From positions 1 to 64,000 of the forward strand of contig NZ_SMKU01000005.1 of assembly GCF_004349215.1 (NCBI RefSeq): a DNA stretch of 64,000 nt, read 5' to 3'. The notes beneath the pieces were generated by a model. That model saw nothing but the letters and a program-made list of their open reading frames with translations. It did not search any database and had not been told where the DNA came from. The position numbers were made by a program, and so were the translations under genes. The stretch is from Actinomadura rubrisoli. Its GTDB lineage: Bacteria; Actinomycetota; Actinomycetes; Streptosporangiales; Streptosporangiaceae. Each line of letters opens with the position of its first letter. Within the stretch, counting starts at the first letter, position 1. Of this stretch, positions 7,817 through 15,502 are shown in pieces.

Positions 7817-8274
7817 CCCGCGCGGATCTCAAGCTCTCGTCGTTCGCTCTGACCGTCCACGACCTGGGCGAAGCGCTCGGCTTCTACCGTGACGTGCTCG
7901 GCTTCGAGGTGCGCGCCGCCGCAGATCTCGGGGGGACGCGGCGGGTGAGCGTAGGCCCGCCTTCGCGGCCGGACGTGCAGATCCTCCTCCAATCCCCCGG
8001 CGCGGACCCGGTCGTCTCGCCGGCCGACCGGCAGGCGATCGTCGACCTGATGGCCAAGAGCCTGCTGGGCTGTCTCGTCTTCGTGACCGACGACTGCGAC
8101 GCCACCTTCGAGCACATCGAGGCCGCGGGCGCCGAGGTGATGCAGGAACCGATCAGCCGGCCCGACGACGTCCGTGACTGCGCCTTCCTCGATCCCTCCG
8201 GCAACATGCTGCGATTCACCCAGCCGCGGCAGGTGAACCGGGCACACGCCGCCCCGGACCCCCGGACACCCTGA
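7813..8274 (+). CDS. VOC family protein coupled to the ECF41 sigma factor
   Basis: The start is TTG at 7813-7815, overlapping the TGA of the sigma-factor gene (7814-7816), with AAGGAG just upstream. The 153-residue product has the VOC segments FALTVHDLGEALGFYRDVLG and VFVTDDCDATFEHIEAAGAE, ending in FLDPSGNMLRF. ECF41 factors usually neighbour a decarboxylase/oxidoreductase/epimerase-type gene; here the partner is a VOC protein instead. The substrate is unknown. Confidence 0.85.
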   Translation: MTRADLKLSSFALTVHDLGEALGFYRDVLGFEVRAAADLGGTRRVSVGPPSRPDVQILLQSPGADPVVSPADRQAIVDLMAKSLLGCLVFVTDDCDATFEHIEAAGAEVMQEPISRPDDVRDCAFLDPSGNMLRFTQPRQVNRAHAAPDPRTP

Positions 8275-8666
8275 ACGCGGGCCGCGCCCGGACCCCGACG
8301 GCGGTCACCCCTGTGCCGTGGCGGACGGGGTCAGCGAGTTCCGAAACAAGAACCCGAAATGGCGCCCCCGGTCTGCGACCTGGGAGGAGCGTCTCGATCT
8401 TGTCCGGGGGCGGATGGTCTACGAGACCGCCGGACGAGAGGCCCGCTTTGGCCCCTGCGGGCTCTGGTGGCAGAGACTGAAGAAGCCTGCACCGGCTCGA
8501 AGGGGACGCCGCCGAGGACCCGCTCTGCCGGCCCCCACTGACCGAACATTCGCGCCGCCGGGGAGTCCGCGTCGCGCTGGCGACCGAAGGTTGTCGGCCC
8601 CTTGCGGTGCGACGAGTGGGCGCTTGTGCGCTCGTGATCCGTGCCGCGCGGGGACGGCCGCCGGAC

Positions 8667-8790
8667 ATGCGCAGGGCCGGGGTCAGCATCGCCACCGTCT
8701 TCCGGAACTTCGCCACCAAGCAGGACCTGATCGGGCCACTTGAAGAAGCTGACCGCCGAGGCGCTGAGCACCGCCGACAGCCATGACCCC
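8667..8790 (+). pseudogene. TetR-family regulator HTH fragment
   Basis: ATG at 8667 opens MRRAGVSIATVFRNFATKQD, the recognition helix of a TetR-type regulator (usual form AGVSxATxYRxFxxKxxL). After LIG the frame changes and the expected helices are missing. It is a remnant joined to the Tn3-type relic that follows. The 390 bases before it (8275-8666) contain no supported gene. Confidence 0.55.
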
Positions 8791-8869
8791 GGCAGGTCAC
8801 CGAGGCAACCGCCCCCTTCCGTGGGGCCCTGGACGGCGCGGGCGGTCGGCAGGTCGGGGAACTGTCTTC

Positions 8870-10200
8870 CGCCGCTGGCCGACAGCATGGAGGCGGTGTG
8901 GCAGCGGATCGAGGCGGTGGTGCCGCGCCGGGAGCCGGCCGCAGCGCTGGCGGCGATCGGCGAGCCGGCGCCGCCACTGGATTCCGACGCCGATGAGGCG
9001 TGGCGGGTTCAGCTGGTGACCCGATTCCCCACCGTGCGGCCGTTCCTGGAGCAGCTGACCACCGTGGTGCACTTCGGCGCCACCCCGCAGGGGCTGCCGG
9101 TGCTGAAAGCGCTGCAGTCGCTGCCGGGCCTGTCGGGCCGCAAGAAGGTCGCGCCCGGCGAGATCGACACCGGTCTGCCGGTCGGCTCGTGGCGGCGGCT
9201 GGTGCTGTCGCCGCCACATCTGGATGCCGGGACGGTCGGCTGGAAGGCCTACACCTTCTGCGTGCTGGAGCACTTCCACCGGATGCTGCGCCGCCGCGAG
9301 ATCTTCGCGCGCAACTCCTCCAGATGGGGCGACCCGCGCGCCAAGCTGCTGGCCGCCCACGCCTGGGAGCAGGCCCGGCCCCAGGTGCTGGCCAGCCCGA
9401 GCCGGCCTCGCCGGCCGAACTGCGGACGGCGGTGAACGCGTTGCTGCCGCGGGTGGACCTGCCCGAGGTCCTGCTGGAGGTGTTCGCCTGGGCCGGCGCC
9501 GACACCGAGTTCACCTCGATCACCGGCGGCGAGGCCCGCCTGGCGGATTTGCACGTCACTATTGCCGCGCTGCTGGTCGCCCACGGTTGCAACATCGGCT
9601 ACACCCCCGGTCATCGGGTCGGCTGAGGCCCTGACCCGTGATCGGCTCACGCACGTCGACCCGATGTATCTGCGGTTGGCCACCTACCGGGCGGCCAACG
9701 CCGCGCGACTCGCTGCACGTCTTGGACGTGCTGGACGACCGCGACGGCGGCCGCCGACCCGAGATGATCGTGACCGACACCTCTCGTCCTACAGCGGTCC
9801 GCGGCTACGACGTGATCCGGATGCTGTCACGCGACGGCCGCCCCACCCCGCTGGGTGATGCCATCGCGCACTACGGCCGCATCGCCAAGACCCTGCACAT
9901 CCTGCGGATGGCCGACGAGCCCGGCTATCGCCACCAGATCAAGGCCCAGGCCGACCTGCAAGAAGGCCGCCACGCTCTGGCCCACAAGGTCTTCCACGGC
10001 CGCAACGGGCAGCTCTACCAGAACTACCACGAGGGCATGGAAGACCAGATCGGCGCGCTCGGCCCACCTGCGCGCTGGCGGGCTCGACGTGCGCGAGGAG
10101 GACGTGGCCCGGCTGTCGCCGTTCGTGCGGCACCACATCAACATGATGGGCCGCTACTCCTTCCAACTCCTTGAGCCCCACCTGCGGGCTCCGGCCGCTG
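8870..10200 (+). pseudogene. Tn3-family transposase (TnpA) relic with internal deletion
   Basis: Ordered fragments of a Tn3-type TnpA are spread over three frames: LVTRFPTVRPFLEQL, LPGLSGRKKVAPGEIDTGL, YTFCVLEHFHRMLRRREIF and RWGDPRAKLLAAHAWEQARP in frame one. LLEVFAWAGADTEFTSITGG and VAHGCNIGYTP are in frame two, then SAEALTRDRLTHVDPMYL. Near 9,780 the text jumps from DVLDDRDGG...MIVTDTS directly to YDVIRMLSRDGRPTPLG and GRIAKTLHILRMADEPGY, so several hundred codons including catalytic carboxylates are deleted. EEDVARLSPFVRHHINMMGR closes it in another frame. No 38-bp terminal repeats were found. Confidence 0.85.
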
Positions 10201-10391
10201 AATCCCGCACCGTGAGGCCCATCGGCCCGGCGGCACCAACAATGAGGCACCGGCCAACGCCGCAACCACAGGTGCCGCCATGGGGCGTGGCATCAGCCGC
10301 CCACGAGACCGGCTTGCTGATCAGAACCCGTCCGGCCTGACAGTTAAGCGTGTACTTGACCATAGGGCTGCGCAGGGCAATACTTAAGTCT

Positions 10392-10751
10392 GTGGTTGAG
10401 CGTGCGGGTGTCGATGCCATCCTCCGAGGCTTGGCCGAGCCGACCCGCCGGGCGATCGTCGAACGGCTCGGGCGCGGACCCGCCACCGTCAGCGAGGTGG
10501 CCAAGCCGTTCGACATCACCCTCGCGGCGGTGGTGCAGCACCTGCAGGTCCTGGAGGAGTGCGGACTGATCCGCACCGAGAAGGTCGGACGGGTGCGGAC
10601 CTGCCGCCTGGAACCCGGCGGCCTGGAGGCGCTCGCCGACTGGATCGCCGCGCGCCGGACGCCGGCCGAACGCCGGCTCGACCGTCTCGGCGAGGTCCTC
10701 GCCCGTGGCGGCCGCCCGGAGGGCCCCCGGCAGACCGATGAACAGCCCTGA
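10392..10751 (+). CDS. ArsR-family winged-helix transcriptional repressor
   Basis: A 119-residue regulator: GLAEPTRRAIVERLGRGPAT is the N-terminal ArsR helix pair, EVAKPFDITLAAVVQHLQVL the recognition helix, and IRTEKVGRVRTCRLEPG the wing. It lacks the metal-binding cysteines of ArsR/SmtB, so it probably senses something other than metals. GTG at 10392 is preferred over GTG at 10350 because a TTGACC (10356-10361) and TACTTA (10381) promoter would begin transcription close to it, giving a leaderless message. The SRPBCC gene follows after 25 bases, the standard ArsR/SRPBCC pair. Confidence 0.88.
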   Translation: MVERAGVDAILRGLAEPTRRAIVERLGRGPATVSEVAKPFDITLAAVVQHLQVLEECGLIRTEKVGRVRTCRLEPGGLEALADWIAARRTPAERRLDRLGEVLARGGRPEGPRQTDEQP

Positions 10752-10776
10752 CAGCCGAACAGAAAGGCAGACCATA

Positions 10777-11253
10777 ATGAGCGAGAACGTCGTCGCGACC
10801 CCGCCGGTCGCACACAGCACCGTCAGCCTGGCGCGGACCTATCCCGTACCGCCCGCCCGCGTGTTCGCGGCGTTCGCCAACGAGGCGACCAAACGCCGCT
10901 GGTCACTGGAACTGGACGGTATGCACGTCGATGAGTTCGCCATGGACTTCCGCGTCGGCGGGACGGAGACCGCAAGGTTCCGTGTCGGCAACGGCCCCCG
11001 GGTGCACACCGAGACGGTCTTCCAGGACATCGTCCCCGACACGCGCGTCGTGTTCGCCTACCGGATGGCCATGGACGGCACACCGACGTCGGCCGCCCTG
11101 ACAACCGTCCAGATCGCCCCGGCCGGAGACGGCGCGATCCTCACCTACACCGAACAGAGCGCCTACTTCCACCAGGGTCACTCCGCCGAGCTCGCCGAGG
11201 AGGGATGCGCGGTCCTGCTGGCCAGCCTCGGCGACGTACTCGCGGCGACCTGA
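10777..11253 (+). CDS. SRPBCC (AHSA1/START-fold) family protein
   Basis: A 158-residue helix-grip protein: LARTYPVPPARVFAAFANEA opens the AHSA1 domain, followed by DFRVGGTETARF and TYTEQSAYF. These domains form a deep hydrophobic pocket; the ligand is unknown. ATG at 10777 is preceded by AGAAAGG. It is the second gene of an ArsR/SRPBCC operon, where the regulator normally represses both. Confidence 0.85.
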   Translation: MSENVVATPPVAHSTVSLARTYPVPPARVFAAFANEATKRRWSLELDGMHVDEFAMDFRVGGTETARFRVGNGPRVHTETVFQDIVPDTRVVFAYRMAMDGTPTSAALTTVQIAPAGDGAILTYTEQSAYFHQGHSAELAEEGCAVLLASLGDVLAAT

Positions 11254-11994
11254 CGCGCCCGGGGCATCAGGCCCCCGGCGCGGCCCCGCGTTCTCGCATC
11301 CGCCGACGAGCGGGTAACGATCCAGGGTCACGGCCGGACCGGCTACCTGGACTCCACCGACCAGCAGGCAGCGGCCAGAGGGCGCTGACATCAGCATCAG
11401 CAGGCTCGCGCCGCCCTCGCCCAGATGGGTCAGTGCCGAATACCGAAACTCGTGCGGATCCCACCCGGCGCGGTATGCGCGTCCAGCAGCGCACGAGCCT
11501 GCCCCCAGAGAGCCGAGCGCACCCGGTGTCGGGACAGACATCACGCGGCCCGAGCACCTTGCCCGGCCCCGGCGGTGAGTGATGAACACCGGGCCGCGGG
11601 AGCGGCCCTTGAGCAGGCGTCAACGCCTACTTTGCGGCTCGCCGTGGCTTCAGGAACTCCAGGACGACGTGATCGAGGTGCGGCCTCGTCTGGAAGTCTG
11701 TCCGACATCGGACAATGTACGTACTACGTAGACACTGAACGGACCGTCTACTTAGCCTGCCTCGTAGGGAACCCTTTGCTTGCTACAAGTCTTGAACATC
11801 GTGTCCGGAGGGACGGAGGGAGCGGTAATGCGCTCGATGTGCCGCCGTCATGCCTGGGAGGCAACCCCTTCGGCCGGACACGTTCGCCGTGCTCGATGCT
11901 CACGCCGAGGCCGTCGGCGCGTTGCTTCCTCATCGGCGCGTACCGCCGCCGCTCTTGAAGCCGGCGTCCAATAATTCTCCTGGAAAAGGTGACC
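11254..11994. other. intergenic stretch with mobile-element debris and a small inverted repeat
   Basis: No intact gene is supported. A minus-strand integrase relic lies at about 11385-11520. At 11728-11751 GTAGAC and GTCTAC form an inverted repeat around 12 bases, next to the self-complementary ACGTACTACGT-type text; this might be a lost operator. The rest shows no coding signal I can assign. Confidence 0.45.
11385..11520 (-). pseudogene. second tyrosine-recombinase relic (C-terminal HxxR region)
   Basis: The minus strand reads WDPHEFRYSALTHLGEGG then ASLLMLMS, matching the HxLRHSALTHLxExGxSxxMLMA box of actinomycete phage-type integrases (Y replaces the second H). Upstream, in another frame, ALLDAHTAP fits the same family. 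Only about 40 codons survive and no tyrosine is present. This fragment is a different subfamily from the one near 2.7 kb. Confidence 0.65.
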
Positions 11995-13002
11995 ATGTAC
12001 CGCGCAGCTCGACGCTATTCCATCGTTGTCGCGACTCTTGCCGCACCGCTGCTCCTCGGCTCCGCCGCGCAGGCGGCGGGGTCCACCGCGGACGGGCGGG
12101 TCCGGATCTCCACGGCGTACGAACTTCCTGGTGACCGGGTCTATCCGGAAGGAATCGCCGCCGATCCGTCCACCGGCGATCTCTATATCGGGTCGTACGA
12201 GGGCGGCGCGGTCTTCAAGGCCACGCCCGGGCAGCGGGTCGCCAAGGAGTTCCTGCCCGCGCGCGGGGACGGGCGCTCGCAGGCTCTCGGGCTGGAGGTC
12301 GACCGGGCCAGGCGCCTGTGGGTGGTGGACCGCCTCACCGGGGTCGCGGTGTACGACATCCCCAGCCAGCGCCTGCTGGCCCGGTTCACCGTTACCGGCC
12401 AAGGGGCACGCCTGGTCAACGACATGGCCATCACGCCGGACGGCACCGCCTACATCACCGACAGCCGGCGGACCGTGGTCTACCGCGTCACGCCCGCAGA
12501 GCTTGCGAAGGCCAGTGAGCAAGGCGGTGAGACACCGCTTACGCCCGCTTTCGATTTGACCACGGTCGTGGAGCCGCATGGGCCCGACACGATCACCCTC
12601 AACGGAATCGTCGCCGAGCCGTCGGGACGCTACCTGCTGACGGTGGACATGACCGGCGGCGACCTTTACCGCATCGGCCTGCCCTCCGGCACGATCGACA
12701 AGGTGGCCCTGCACGGAGGAGACATTGCTACCGGCGACGGCATGGAACTGCAGAATGGCACGTTGTGGGCGGCCCACCCCATCAAGGACGCCAACGCGAT
12801 CAGCCGGTGGCGTATCGGCTCGGACGGCCGGACGGCCCGGATGACCCGGCGGATCACCGACCAGGCGTTGCAGACCCCGACGACCCTGCTGCGAAAGCAC
12901 GGCAGGCTGTACGTGGTCCGCTCCCAGTTCGACAAGGGCGGCCCCACGGGACCGGGCATCCCGCAGCTTCCCTTCACCATCGCCTCCGTACGCGGCATCT
13001 GA
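11995..13002 (+). CDS. secreted SMP-30/gluconolactonase-like beta-propeller protein
   Basis: A 335-residue exported protein: MYRAARRYSIVVATLAAPLL begins a signal peptide ending near AQAAG. Propeller blades are recognisable by repeated sugar-lactonase-type strands such as YPEGIAADPSTGDLYIGSYE, ALGLEVDRARRLWVVDR, NDMAITPDGTAYITDS, LNGIVAEPSGRYLLTVD and GDGMELQNGTLWA. The family hydrolyses lactones using one metal ion; the exact substrate is unknown. ATG at 11995 follows GGAAAAGG; GTG at 11989 overlaps that site and is less likely. A terminator follows. Confidence 0.82.
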   Translation: MYRAARRYSIVVATLAAPLLLGSAAQAAGSTADGRVRISTAYELPGDRVYPEGIAADPSTGDLYIGSYEGGAVFKATPGQRVAKEFLPARGDGRSQALGLEVDRARRLWVVDRLTGVAVYDIPSQRLLARFTVTGQGARLVNDMAITPDGTAYITDSRRTVVYRVTPAELAKASEQGGETPLTPAFDLTTVVEPHGPDTITLNGIVAEPSGRYLLTVDMTGGDLYRIGLPSGTIDKVALHGGDIATGDGMELQNGTLWAAHPIKDANAISRWRIGSDGRTARMTRRITDQALQTPTTLLRKHGRLYVVRSQFDKGGPTGPGIPQLPFTIASVRGI

Positions 13003-13026
13003 CCTAACGACCCGCTCCTCCGTTCC

Positions 13027-13060
13027 GCCACCCAGCCGACGCCGACTGTCGCTGGGTGGC
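13027..13060 (+). terminator. intrinsic terminator after the SMP-30-like gene
   Basis: A perfect 10-bp stem, GCCACCCAGC (13027-13036) against GCTGGGTGGC (13051-13060), lies 25 bases downstream of the stop codon; GAC/GTC inside the loop extends it. Confidence 0.75.
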
Positions 13061-13140
13061 GCGCCGGAAGTGCGGCGGCACCCCGCCGACGACACGGTCG
13101 GCTTCGCGGAGGGACGGCTCAGGGATAGATCAAAAAGTGT

Positions 13141-13176
13141 TTGGCCGGTCGCGGGGGCTGCGCCTACCTTTTGATC
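13141..13176 (+). promoter_or_regulatory. promoter placing the aac(3)-like transcript start at its ATG
   Basis: TTGGCC (13141-13146) and TACCTT (13165-13170) are 18 bases apart. The expected start, about 7 bases after the -10, falls on ATG 13177, and there is no Shine-Dalgarno sequence between them. The transcript is probably leaderless, a common arrangement in actinomycetes. Confidence 0.55.
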
Positions 13177-14040
13177 ATGGATGAGCTAGACCTCCTCAAG
13201 CGCTCCGATGGTCCGGTCACCCGCGGCAGGCTCGGCCGTGAGCTGGACGAACTGGGCCTGACCAAGGGTGACATCGTGATGTTCCACACCCGGATGTCGG
13301 CGCTGGGGTACGTCGCCGGTGGCCCGCAGACGATCATCAACGCGCTGCGGGACACCGTCGGCGCGGAGGGCACCTTGATGGTCACCTGCGGCTGGAACGA
13401 CGCCCCGCCCTACGACTTCACCGACTGGCCCGAGGACTGGCAGGCCGCCCTGCGCGCCGAGCACCCCGCCTACGACCCGCAGGTCAGTGAGGCCGACCAC
13501 AACAACGGCCGGCTGCCGGAGGCCCTGCGCCGCTGCCCGGGTGCGGTGCGCAGCCGCCACCCCGACGCCGGCTTCGCCGCCCTCGGCCCGGCGGCCCACG
13601 TCCTGATGGATGATCACCCGTGGGACGACCCGCACGGTCCCGGCAGTCCTCTGGCCCGCCTGGTCGCCAGGGGCGGCCGGGTGCTGCTGCTGGGCGCGCC
13701 GCTGGACACTCTGACCCTCCTGCACCACGCGGAGGCCCTCGCCAAGGCGCCGGGGAAGCGGTTCGTCGACTACCAGCAGCCCATCACCGTGGACGGCGAG
13801 CGCGTCTGGCGGCGTTTCCACGACATCGACTCCGAGGACGGCGCCTTCGACTACAGCGCCGTCGTGCCGCAGGGGCAAGAGCCCTTCGAGGTCATCGCCC
13901 GGGACATGCTCGCCGCCGGGCACGGACGACAAGGCCGGGTCGGCGCCGGCACCAGCTACCTGTTCGAGGCGGCCGACGTCGTGGACTTCGGCGTCAACTG
14001 GATCGAGAGCAAACTCGCGGGACCGGCGGGCGACGGCTAG
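13177..14040 (+). CDS. AAC(3)-family aminoglycoside N-acetyltransferase
   Basis: A 287-residue member of the antibiotic_NAT family: DIVMFHTRMSALGYVAGGPQ near the N-terminus, then INALRDTVGAEGTLMV, SRHPDAGFAALGP, and GSPLARLVARGGRVLLLGAP followed by LLHHAEALA with the conserved histidine. The full family length is present. Members transfer acetyl from acetyl-CoA to the 3-amino group of 2-deoxystreptamine aminoglycosides; many chromosomal actinomycete copies have unproven substrates. No biosynthetic cluster adjoins it, so self-resistance is not indicated. ATG at 13177 is chosen over upstream in-frame starts because a promoter overlaps them. Confidence 0.88.
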   Translation: MDELDLLKRSDGPVTRGRLGRELDELGLTKGDIVMFHTRMSALGYVAGGPQTIINALRDTVGAEGTLMVTCGWNDAPPYDFTDWPEDWQAALRAEHPAYDPQVSEADHNNGRLPEALRRCPGAVRSRHPDAGFAALGPAAHVLMDDHPWDDPHGPGSPLARLVARGGRVLLLGAPLDTLTLLHHAEALAKAPGKRFVDYQQPITVDGERVWRRFHDIDSEDGAFDYSAVVPQGQEPFEVIARDMLAAGHGRQGRVGAGTSYLFEAADVVDFGVNWIESKLAGPAGDG

Positions 14041-14077
14041 GGCGCGCTCCTTAGAGGAGCAGGCCGCCGGTGCCGGG

Positions 14078-14150
14078 TCTCCTCGGCAGGGATCGAACCT
14101 GCGATTTCCGGCTTCGGAGGCCGGCGCTCTTTCCGCTGAGCTACGAGGAG
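14078..14150 (-). tRNA. tRNA-Arg (anticodon CCG)
   Basis: The minus strand folds into a full cloverleaf: acceptor CTCCTCG/CGAGGAG, D-stem GCTC/GAGC, anticodon stem CCGGC/GCCGG around CTCCGAA (anticodon CCG), T-arm GCAGG-TTCGATC-CCTGC and discriminator A. No CCA is encoded. Confidence 0.93.
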
Positions 14151-14184
14151 GGGCCCCGCCCCCGGGTGACGAGGGGCGGGGTGG

Positions 14185-14257
14185 AGACGCTGGTGGGATT
14201 CGAACCCACGTCGGACGGTTTTGCAGACCGTTGCCTGAACCACTCGGCTACAGCGCC
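14185..14257 (-). tRNA. tRNA-Cys (anticodon GCA)
   Basis: The cloverleaf on the minus strand has acceptor GGCGCTG/CAGCGTC (one G-T pair), anticodon stem ACGGT/ACCGT around CTGCAAA (anticodon GCA), T-arm GTGGG-TTCGAAT-CCCAC, and the discriminator U expected for cysteine. It lies 34 bases upstream of tRNA-Arg in the same direction, so they are likely co-transcribed. Confidence 0.94.
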
Positions 14258-14276
14258 CGGGGCCCGTGAAGACAAA

Positions 14277-14305
14277 GGCCGCCATTCCGGTTCCGGAAGG
14301 CGGCC
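14277..14305 (-). terminator. terminator downstream of the oxygenase operon
   Basis: GGCCGCC (14277-14283) pairs with GGCGGCC (14299-14305) and TTCCGG with CCGGAA inside, giving a 13-bp stem with one bulged A and a TT loop. On the minus strand it is followed by TTTGTCTTC, a U-rich tail. It separates the oxygenase gene from the tRNA genes. Confidence 0.75.
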
Positions 14306-14487
14306 ATCGCGTGTGCGCTCACGCGGATGTCACGGGGCCGCCCGCCGGTGTCGGGCACAGGTGCCGTGGCAACAGTGCTGGTCCATGGCCCGCTCCCTCC
14401 GGTGGTCGGCGTCTGCTGATCAGTGTGCCCGGACGCCCGGACGGTTTCAACAGGTTTCCGTCGATCCACCCCGGCGCATGTCAGGCG

Positions 14488-15468
14488 TTACGAGAACGTC
14501 TTCTGCATCTTGTCCGAGATCCATTGCCCGGCCGTCAGGGCGTCCGGCCGCTGGTGCCCCGCGCTGATCGGTTCGATGGAGGTGTCGTGGTTGGGCAGGT
14601 AGAAGAACGGGTTGGAGAGGCGGGAGGAGGTGTTTCCGCGCTCGGGATTGACCACTCGGTGCATGGTCGACACCCAGTGCTCGTTCGTCCACAGGGCCAT
14701 CAGGTCACCGATGTTGACCACGAAGCTGCCCGGGATGGCCGGGACGTCCCGCCAATCGTCTCCCCCTTGGAGGACCTGGAGGCCGCCGAGATCGTCCTCC
14801 TGGTAGAGGACGGCCAGGCTGCCCCAGTCGGTGTGCGCGCCCCTCCGCATCTGCCCGGGCAAAGGCGCCTCGACCTGAGGGTAGTAGTAGTTGGCGGTGA
14901 GTGACGATACGTGGTTGTCGAACTTGTCGGCGAAGAAGTCCTCGTCGAGGGTGAGCGCGAGCGCGAACAAGCGCATGATGTCCTCGGACAACGCCGTCAT
15001 GACGTTCATGTACTCGTGCCAGGTCTCCCTGAAGCCGGCAGGTGCGTCCGGCCAGATGTTGGCCAGTTTCCACGAGGCCCAGTAGTCGCCGAGCTTCGCG
15101 CGTTCCGCGTCGCTCAACTCCCCCGTCACATGTGCCGCGAAGACTTCGCAGAGGTCAGGGGGCGTCTTGCCGCCGAGGCTCTGGGCGGTCGCTCCCCCGA
15201 ATCGGCGGAACCCGGATACGCCTGGACGGTTCGCCACCAGGTCCTTTTGGGCTTCGGGCAGTTTGAAGAAGGTGTTCGTCGTCATGTACATGCGAGCGAC
15301 GAGTTCCTGCGGCACTCCGTGGCCCACAATGGTGAAGAAGCCCGAGGTCTTGCACGCCCTGTCGATGGCCTCGGCGATGGCGGCGCGTCCTTGCGTGCTG
15401 TCCCTGGACGATAGGTCGATGACCGGCACGAAGCCATCGACGATCACGGTCGCCTGCTGGTGGACCAT
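14488..15468 (-). CDS. isopenicillin-N-synthase-type 2-oxoglutarate/Fe(II) dioxygenase
   Basis: The N-terminal DIOX_N domain (FVPVIDLSSRDS, SGFFTIVGHGVP) precedes a jelly-roll core with the iron triad H212, D214 (GAHTDWGSLAVLYQ) and H270 (HRVVNP). The RxS 2-oxoglutarate motif follows in SSRLSNPFF. At 326 residues it is a normal length. Such enzymes hydroxylate, desaturate or cyclise small molecules in the cytosol; this one resembles the ethylene-forming/gibberellin-oxidase-like bacterial group. It is the second gene after an MFS exporter (34-base gap), suggesting the product or substrate is exported. Confidence 0.9.
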   Translation of the reverse strand: MVHQQATVIVDGFVPVIDLSSRDSTQGRAAIAEAIDRACKTSGFFTIVGHGVPQELVARMYMTTNTFFKLPEAQKDLVANRPGVSGFRRFGGATAQSLGGKTPPDLCEVFAAHVTGELSDAERAKLGDYWASWKLANIWPDAPAGFRETWHEYMNVMTALSEDIMRLFALALTLDEDFFADKFDNHVSSLTANYYYPQVEAPLPGQMRRGAHTDWGSLAVLYQEDDLGGLQVLQGGDDWRDVPAIPGSFVVNIGDLMALWTNEHWVSTMHRVVNPERGNTSSRLSNPFFYLPNHDTSIEPISAGHQRPDALTAGQWISDKMQKTFS

Positions 15469-15502
15469 TGTCCGTTTCCCTTCTTGTACGACGAGACCGG
15501 TC

